Below the pieces are notes generated by a model. It was not told the origin of the DNA and searched no databases. It saw only the letters and a program-made list of their open reading frames with translations. The position numbers and the translations under genes were made by a program. 64,000 bases of DNA, taken from contig JAACJP010000039.1 of the NCBI GenBank assembly GCA_013368375.1, positions 343,501-407,500 of the forward strand, given 5' to 3'. Below, in pieces: positions 58,835 to 64,000 of the stretch. This stretch comes from Tricholomella constricta (taxonomy: Eukaryota; Basidiomycota; Agaricomycetes; Agaricales; Lyophyllaceae). Positions within the stretch are counted from its first letter, which is position 1. Every line of letters begins with the position of its first letter.

Positions 58835-59050
58835 GTGTATATGATGACTTGATATACGATGACTTGATATATGGTAACTTGATTAGACTTGACTTAACTT
58901 GACTTGACTGACTTGTGTATATATATTGACTTGAATAACCTTGACTTAACTTGACTTGACTGGCAGAAGTATACGATAACTTGAATAGACTTGACGATAA
59001 CTTGACTGACTGGCAGATGTATACGATAACTTGAATGGACTTGACGATGA
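58835..59050. repeat. tandem repeats built on ACTTGA / TATACGATAACTTGA
   Basis: Degenerate units such as GACTTGACTTGACTGAC and GTATACGATAACTTGAAT recur at least three times, including two copies of CTGGCAGA(A/T)GTATACGATA near 58960 and 59010. Confidence 0.8.
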
Positions 59051-59158
59051 CGAAGGCTTCCTGATGACAAAAGATAGAATATAGGTCAGTAATAAATGTA
59101 ATCAACTAACTGATAGCTGATTAATACGAGAAACAATGACGAAATAAATCTAACAAGG

Positions 59159-59544
59159 TTGCTCACTGTCTCTTACAGTGACGAACAAGCTTGAGAGATA
59201 CGGACGATGACGAACACTAGTCTCAATCACACTCTTCTGGGCACTGCCAGGCTCGAGTAGATATATACTAGACTTGACGAAGAATACCGAGTTTGCTCAC
59301 TGTTGTGGACAGTGACGAACAAACTAATTATCAACTTGCTCACTGTTTCGTACAGTGACGGACAAGATTGACAGACAAGAACGACAGAGAATACTAGCTC
59401 CTTCGCAACTCTTCTGGGCACTGCCAGGCTCGAGCAGGAATTCCACTAGACTGAAACTGACTTTCTGGTTTGCTCACTGTTGGCGACAGTGACGAACAAA
59501 CCAAACTACCAAGTTGCTCACTGTATCTTACAGTGACGAACAAC
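59159..59544. repeat. five copies of a TTGCTCACTGT-N6-ACAGTGACGAACAA hairpin
   Basis: Copies begin near 59159, 59292, 59335, 59469 and 59513. Stem CACTGT/ACAGTG is kept in all; the six-base loops differ (for example CTCTT, TTCGT), so the structure rather than the loop is conserved. Two of the copies sit in a ~177-base larger repeat that also contains CTCTTCTGGGCACTGCCAGG (59232 and 59409). Confidence 0.85.
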
Positions 59545-59739
59545 CTTTGGTAGACAGAAACAACAGTGAATCAACTAAGATTACTGCCTTGGTCAACAAT
59601 ATGACCAATGGGGGGTGAGTGCAGGCTGTATATTGGATGAAACCACTGTTATACCACACCAGACTGGGGGGAATACTCAATTTCCTCTCCCTTATATACA
59701 TTTTGGCTACCTACGCTTACTAAGCATTGATGCAGTACA

Positions 59740-60295
59740 ATGAGTCATGTAGAGTCATATATTGTAAGTGAAGGAGTCAGAATGAGTCAGGGTGAGTCAG
59801 AATGTGTATTTATAGAAAGTAACGAGTCAGGATGAGTCAGAGCATATTTATAGAAATATAATGAGTCAGATGTTATAAATAAACAGCCTTGACTGTAAAT
59901 GAGTCATCCTGATGCAATCTATGAGTCAGATTACATGTGTAGAGTTAAATATAGAATTGTAAGGAGTCAAGTGTTATAATGACTGTAAATGAGTCATCCA
60001 GATGCAATCTATGAGTCAGATCACATGTGGAGAGTTAATTATAGAACACTTGAGTCAGATTGTCAGAATGGAGTCATATAGACATGAGTCATGTTGAGAT
60101 ATGGTTATATTTAGCACACTTGAGTCAGAATGTCAGATTTGGGTCATGTAGGCAGATGAGTCATGTGGGGGTGTGAGTCATGCTGTCATATGAGTCATGC
60201 TTATATAAATGTCATGTGGAGCATGTGGACCATCCTGACATATGAGTCATGAAGGTGCAATGAGTCATGAGCTGCATATGAGTCATAATGACGAA
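59740..60295. repeat. array of TGAGTCA heptamers
   Basis: I count 23 GAGTCA hexamers within about 555 bases; 18 of them read TGAGTCA. All are in the same orientation and irregularly spaced (9-60 bases), embedded in AAATGAGTCATCC or ACTTGAGTCAGA contexts. Confidence 0.9.
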
Positions 60296-60389
60296 ACGGT
60301 TCATATGGATCCAATCAGACAAGTCCAGGAGTTATGACTAAGCTGAGGTCATCTGACTTGTCCTTAGGATTACAGAATCATCAGAATGA

Positions 60390-60580
60390 TGGAGTTAACC
60401 ATTGCGCCATGTGGGCTGCTTAGTAATCTCTTATGATTATAAAGTTTTGCACCAGGCCGGGATTGAAGCAAGGTCAAAAGTGCCAAAGCAGTAGGTGCAA
60501 TTTAACCACTGAGCCATTGGGCTGTTTGTGACAAGCTAGACTTTAAACTGTTTATAAGGCAGGGATTGAACTGGTGTTAT
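60390..60580 (-). repeat. tRNA-like (SINE head-like) units
   Basis: On the - strand, 60523-60450 has TGGCTCAGTGG (a perfect A-box consensus) followed about 45 bases on by CTTCAATCCCG (B-box-like). A second A box, TGGCGCAATGG, is at about 60410-60400, and a second B box, GTTCAATCCC, at about 60571-60562. Each A box sits in the same GCCCA(N)TGGC...TGGTTAA context. I cannot fold a full cloverleaf, so these look like tRNA-derived repeats rather than tRNA genes. Confidence 0.6.
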
Positions 60581-60655
60581 AAGATATAAGACCTTTCTTT
60601 AGAGTGATCAATTCGACTGAGTGGGCTTTTTATGTCACTTTGTCTGAAACACTTT

Positions 60656-62749
60656 TCAGGCGTGACAGCGTGCGCGTGCCTTTTCCTGTAGGAGTTCATC
60701 GTGGCGGCGTGCGGATTCGATGTACGCGTCATTTGGATGGGACAGCGCTTTTCGCTCGCGCAGGCGGCGCGGCGAGGGAGGTGGGGGCTCAACTTCTTCG
60801 TCAATAGGGAGCTGGTCAGCTTCTGCGTGTGGTAGTTCCTCATCAACTACCCCAGCAGGATTAGGTACAACTCCCACCGCTTCAGGCACTGTGTTTATAG
60901 CCGGCAGGGTGGCTGGTATAACGGGTCCGTTGAACTCGTCTGAGTCGTAGGGTTCGTCATCGTCTGTATTAGGGAAATTGCCAAGAGATGGCGCGGGACC
61001 ACCCAGGGGAGCGCTAGCAGTTTTCAGACCCGGGAAAACACTTTCGTCAAAGATGACATCCCTAGAGATGTGCGTTTTCTTGGTAGTTGGGTCGTATACC
61101 ATCCATCCGGCATAGTTGTCTGGATATCCGACAAAAATCCCTTTAATAGTATGTCCTTGGAGAGACTTATGCTTTTCGCGCCCGATTAAGACGTAGGCGC
61201 GGCATCCAAATACACGAAGATGCGCGATGCGCGGCTTACGACCCTTGAACTGCTCAAAAGGTGTGGTATTGGCGGGAAGAGCGGATGTCAGGCAGCGATT
61301 GTGGACATGTCGATAGACACGGAGGGCGAAACACCAGAAACTGAGGAGTAGTCCAGCTTCCTGAAGCATGGACGTAACTGCGTCAGAAATCATCCTGCTG
61401 ACGCATTCCGCCACGCTGTTCTGCTGCGGTGTGGCAGGGGTCGACCATTCTATAGGGATCCCTTCTGCGGCACAGAGATCAATGAGTTCGCAGAGAACGT
61501 ACCCACCACCGGGGTCACTGTGTAGGCATCTGATCTTACGACCAGTCTGGCGCTCTATGAGCGCCTTGAAGAGCTTGAAAGCTGCAAATACTTTACTCTT
61601 CTTCCCCATGGTGTATAGCTCTAACCACCTGGATGTATCAACCCAATAACGGTGTTCACCGCTCGATACAGTCATGGGGCCGTGTACGTCGCTGAAAATG
61701 CGATCTAGCACTCCAGGAGCGCAATCAGCAGTTTGGGGGAAGGCAATTCCGTGTTGCTTTCCAGCGATACATGCCTCGCAGATTTTAGGTATCGGGGCAC
61801 ACGAGCTGATGTTAAGATCGGCGGCGAGGTTCTCCCGGATGATCTGATCAAGGCGATCTGTTCCAATATGGCACATACGTCGGTGGAGGAGGGATTTGTC
61901 GATGACAGCAGCTCGTGAAGCACTGTATCGGGGAGAAGGAGGGGACTGGACTATAGTCGTACCATTGAGATATCCAGTCGTCGACACGTCGACGGTTACC
62001 GTAAAAACTAAAGTTTTCATGTTCTCCAGATAAAATGACACGGTTCGCGTTCCAATGACAACAAGGAACTTGTGATGCGTAGTGAGGGCGAGGACGGACA
62101 ATAAATTGTTTGCGAGGGCGGCGACAAGAAGTACATTCAAGATGATAACATCGCGCAGTGGTTCTCCTCTCAAATTTGTCCCATCCGGCCTGAATAGCAC
62201 CGATCCCTTTCCTTCAGAATAGACGACCTTTCCATCGGCGAGATGGATAGGTACCCTCCACTGCTTCAGATCATTGCCGAACCACTCTCGGTGTGGGGTC
62301 ATATGCGCAGTGGCCCCAGTGTCTGCATTCCATTGATCAGTGGGGGGATCCTCGGAAGACTGTGAGGAGTGACAAACGGCGGCGTCGGCCTTGACTGCGG
62401 GGCCATCGCATCCCTCCTCGGTTTTAGCAGCAGCGGCTTTCTTGGAGCGATAACGGCCGCGGTCCGACTTGGAGTTAGACGTTTTGCCATCGGTCTTCTT
62501 CTTCGCGAGGTTGCATGCATCAGAATAGAAGGGACAGTTGGCGATGATGTGCTCGCCGTCGCAGAGGAAACATTTGATGACCCATGCAGCGGCTATGGCG
62601 ACAGATTCGACGTCTTCGAGCGCGGCACGTCGCTGTGTCTCTTCATTGTGGAAAGCCTCTAGTACGGCGTCCTTGGAGAGCGTGCTGAGCAGGAGCAGGG
62701 AGGAGACGAAGGAATTGAATTCGGCTGGTAGAGTGTGAATCATGGCCAT
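60656..62749 (-). CDS. copia gag C-terminus, protease and integrase
   Basis: One open frame of 697 residues. Gag end: IHTLPAEFNSFVSSLLLLS and a zinc knuckle CFLCDGEHIIANC (C-x2-C-x3-H-x4-C, one residue shorter than usual). Protease: WNADTGATAHMTPHREW with the D-T-G triad. Integrase zinc-binding: LLHRRMCHIG ... ICEACIAGKQHG. Catalytic core: RIFSDVHGPM, CLHSDPGGGYV and TPATPQQNSVAECVSRMI, so the D, D and E are kept although neighbours differ from the common SDNGGE and NGVAER forms. Then the core C-terminal GCRAYVLIGREKHKSLQGHT, and an acidic linker ending PRRLRERKALSHPNDAYIES. It stops at 60656, where the repeat insert begins. Confidence 0.88.
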   Translation of the reverse strand: MAMIHTLPAEFNSFVSSLLLLSTLSKDAVLEAFHNEETQRRAALEDVESVAIAAAWVIKCFLCDGEHIIANCPFYSDACNLAKKKTDGKTSNSKSDRGRYRSKKAAAAKTEEGCDGPAVKADAAVCHSSQSSEDPPTDQWNADTGATAHMTPHREWFGNDLKQWRVPIHLADGKVVYSEGKGSVLFRPDGTNLRGEPLRDVIILNVLLVAALANNLLSVLALTTHHKFLVVIGTRTVSFYLENMKTLVFTVTVDVSTTGYLNGTTIVQSPPSPRYSASRAAVIDKSLLHRRMCHIGTDRLDQIIRENLAADLNISSCAPIPKICEACIAGKQHGIAFPQTADCAPGVLDRIFSDVHGPMTVSSGEHRYWVDTSRWLELYTMGKKSKVFAAFKLFKALIERQTGRKIRCLHSDPGGGYVLCELIDLCAAEGIPIEWSTPATPQQNSVAECVSRMISDAVTSMLQEAGLLLSFWCFALRVYRHVHNRCLTSALPANTTPFEQFKGRKPRIAHLRVFGCRAYVLIGREKHKSLQGHTIKGIFVGYPDNYAGWMVYDPTTKKTHISRDVIFDESVFPGLKTASAPLGGPAPSLGNFPNTDDDEPYDSDEFNGPVIPATLPAINTVPEAVGVVPNPAGVVDEELPHAEADQLPIDEEVEPPPPSPRRLRERKALSHPNDAYIESARRHDELLQEKARARCHA

Positions 62750-63285
62750 TACGGTAAGCTCTTCGTCAAGCTTTCGAGGGTATATCCCTTGACTGTGGCG
62801 CCTGACGCGTTGATGGTGTCCGGAGGACGGAGCGCCTTGATTCGAAGCATGGCGCCCTCCACGCGCGTCGTGAGATCGGTAAGCGACTCAATGTCGGTCT
62901 TGCGGATGCTGAAAAGGTCGCTAAGGGAGTTAAACCGTGAGTTCGGAGCAGATTTGCTGTGAATTTCTCGGAGTTTATCCCACATCGCGGTGGGATCATC
63001 CCTAATCGCATCTATGTGAATTTTGTTGGCTTCGTCCAACCATTGGTAGATTTTGCCGGCTGCCTTGTCACTGCGGATGAGATAGGTGTTGTAGAGGACG
63101 AGGTGAGCGGCAACGGATGCGGCATTGGCACCTGGTGATGTGGCCGGCGGCGCGGTTTCCTTTCTGAGGACGATGCGAATGACGCCTAGGTACATCAGGC
63201 GACCATACATCGACTTCTCCCAGTAGATGTACTTGATGGTGCCGAGTTTGGAAATGGGGGAGCGGGATGATGTCAAGTCGTCCAT
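62749..63285 (-). CDS. copia gag N-terminal part
   Basis: MDDLTSSRSPISKLGTIKYI at 63285, then YLIRSDKAAGKIYQWLDEAN, DPTAMWDKLREIHSKSAPNS and SLTDLTTRVEGAMLRIKALR, the capsid-like gag segment (UBN2-type) of copia elements. It stops with SLTKSLP* at 62749, and the next frame begins in the overlapping TAATG. In other copia elements gag is continuous here, so this is either a one-base indel or a translational coupling/frameshift site. Confidence 0.8.
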   Translation of the reverse strand: MDDLTSSRSPISKLGTIKYIYWEKSMYGRLMYLGVIRIVLRKETAPPATSPGANAASVAAHLVLYNTYLIRSDKAAGKIYQWLDEANKIHIDAIRDDPTAMWDKLREIHSKSAPNSRFNSLSDLFSIRKTDIESLTDLTTRVEGAMLRIKALRPPDTINASGATVKGYTLESLTKSLP

Positions 63286-63451
63286 TTCGACAGATCAGAT
63301 AAGATAAAGCAGCGGAAGTTTTTCTTCAAAGAAGCTTCAGGGCTCGACAGGTGACTGGAGCAAAGCTAATTCGGAGCCGATGTCGACGTCGAGTGACGGA
63401 GTGTGGCTGTGGGATCTTCATTGTCAAAGCCGGGGCACGGGGCCCATAACC

Positions 63452-63676
63452 TGTTGAACGAGGGTAGATGGGAATGACAAAGACCGAAGAGTCCCGAGAG
63501 AAAACTTCCGGCTAGCTTACAGAGGACTGGGGTCCAGTGTTAGAGATGTAAGAGTAGCTAAGGGGAAACTCTACATCTACGGATAGTGGACGGTATGTAC
63601 ACGTGATAATCGATCAAGAGAGATAAGGAAACGGTAAGTAGTTATAGGTAAGGAAGAAAAATATACACCTGCGACA
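63452..63676 (-). repeat. 5' LTR (right)
   Basis: 225 bases, TG...CA termini on the - strand. Internal sequence beginning GGTTATGGGCCCC follows it and could be the primer-binding site, although it lacks the usual adjoining TGG; the matching tRNA was not identified. Confidence 0.9.
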
Positions 63677-63681
63677 GGATA
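63677..63681. repeat. target-site duplication, right
   Basis: GGATA directly after the right LTR, equal to 56337-56341. Confidence 0.9.
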
Positions 63682-64000
63682 TTGTACTATTATTAAATAA
63701 TAAATAAAGGAAAGAGGAAGGAGAGCCAACTTTATATAGTCACCGAGGGTAAGCGCGTGGCGATGACGCGGATCAGGTATTTTGAGGTACGGCTGAAGTC
63801 GATGGCAAGTGATGTCGTGGTTGCGTGCACAGAAAATCAACTTTGCAGAATTATCCCAGCAAGCCTGGAGGTACGTGTTGACAGAAAGCTCAATGGCGGC
63901 AGTGAGATCCTCTGCACTAGAGAGCATGTCATGTTATGAGAACCAGCTCAGGCAGACCAGCACAGACTTTAACGAGGTCCTTAACTATTAGGGTGACCTT
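63682..64000. other. flank of the retrotransposon, no gene seen
   Basis: Begins A/T-rich (ATTATTAAATAATAAATAAAGG). Short frames on both strands have no recognised domain. Confidence 0.4.

Larger units (their letters stand above)
58540..60655. other. 2.1-kb repeat-rich insert between integrase and RT of the retrotransposon
   Basis: Copia polyproteins run directly from the integrase tail into RT; here 2.1 kb of non-coding, mostly A/T-rich sequence separates them. From left to right it holds ACTTGA-type tandem repeats, five hairpins, a TGAGTCA array and tRNA-like units. No coding frame and no clear target duplication at its edges were found, so it is either a nested element or expanded satellite. 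Confidence 0.7.
56342..63676 (-). mobile_element. Ty1/copia-order LTR retrotransposon, degenerate, with nested repeat insert
   Basis: Two LTRs of the same sequence (278 and 225 bases) begin TGTCGC and end CAACA when read on the - strand and are flanked by a perfect 5-base target duplication GGATA (56337-56341 and 63677-63681). Internal order on the - strand is gag, zinc knuckle, protease, integrase, RT, RNase H, which places integrase before RT as in copia elements. A purine run AGGTGGGAG directly precedes the 3' LTR, as expected of a polypurine tract. The coding frame is broken at 62749, between 60656 and 58535, and near 57770, so the copy is not autonomous. By eye the LTRs differ at about seven of 225 aligned bases. 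Confidence 0.92.

Noticed and set aside
59159..60295. CRISPR-like repeat array
   Set aside because: Eukaryotic nuclear context; repeats are irregular, hairpins differ in spacing and there are no uniform spacers or cas genes.

Overview
The window is nuclear DNA from a filamentous basidiomycete, most likely an Agaricomycete. Genes on both strands are interrupted by many short introns of about 43-80 bases with GT...AG ends. The neighbours are typical of such genomes: a CFEM GPI-anchored protein, a GT69 capsule-type mannosyltransferase homologue, fungal NLR-type TPR repeats and a Ty1/copia element. Exon joins below were made by eye and kept only where reading frame and family similarity agreed.

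Layout. 1-1.35 kb: C-terminal part of an NLR-like winged-helix/TPR protein. 1.9-2.9 kb (-): PBDC1 homologue with three microexons. 3.5-5.3 kb (-): scrambled pseudogene remains of NAD(P)-dependent epimerase/reductases. 5.2-6.55 kb: SANT/Myb protein of ZZZ3 type. 6.7-10.76 kb: the replication-fork protection protein Tof1/Swi1/Timeless. 13.3-14.5 kb: bZIP factor. 15.0-16.6 kb: transaldolase-fold protein lacking the catalytic lysine. 17.8-19.0 kb: PHO13-type HAD phosphatase. 19.1-20.3 kb (-): PIG-F/Gpi11. 22.1-22.6 kb: RPL34. 23.3-26.6 kb: head-to-head pair of paralogous multi-pass membrane proteins. 27.5-28.1 kb (-): RPL31. 28.55-29.2 kb: CFEM protein.

30.2-41.5 kb is a local duplication block. 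Two nearly identical kelch-like genes lie in inverted orientation at its ends. Between them sit two tandem paralogues of a single-pass surface protein (signal peptide, lectin-like ectodomain, Ser/Thr stalk, TM segment, cytosolic coiled coil) and a universal stress protein gene. 43.1-54.4 kb is ordinary housekeeping: WW-domain protein, NOP53, an intron-containing tRNA-Ala(CGC), a divergent GT69 mannosyltransferase / SGNH-like pair, a small secreted protein and COP9 signalosome subunit 1.

56.34-63.68 kb is one LTR retrotransposon of the copia order (gag, protease, integrase, RT, RNase H on the - strand) with a perfect 5-bp target duplication. Its coding region is broken by frameshifts and by a 2.1-kb insert between integrase and RT. 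That insert is unusual: repeated hairpins, a dense array of TGAGTCA heptamers and several tRNA-like units.

Best candidates for something undescribed are the kelch/surface-receptor block, the transaldolase pseudoenzyme, the divergent membrane-protein pair and the repeat insert inside the retroelement.
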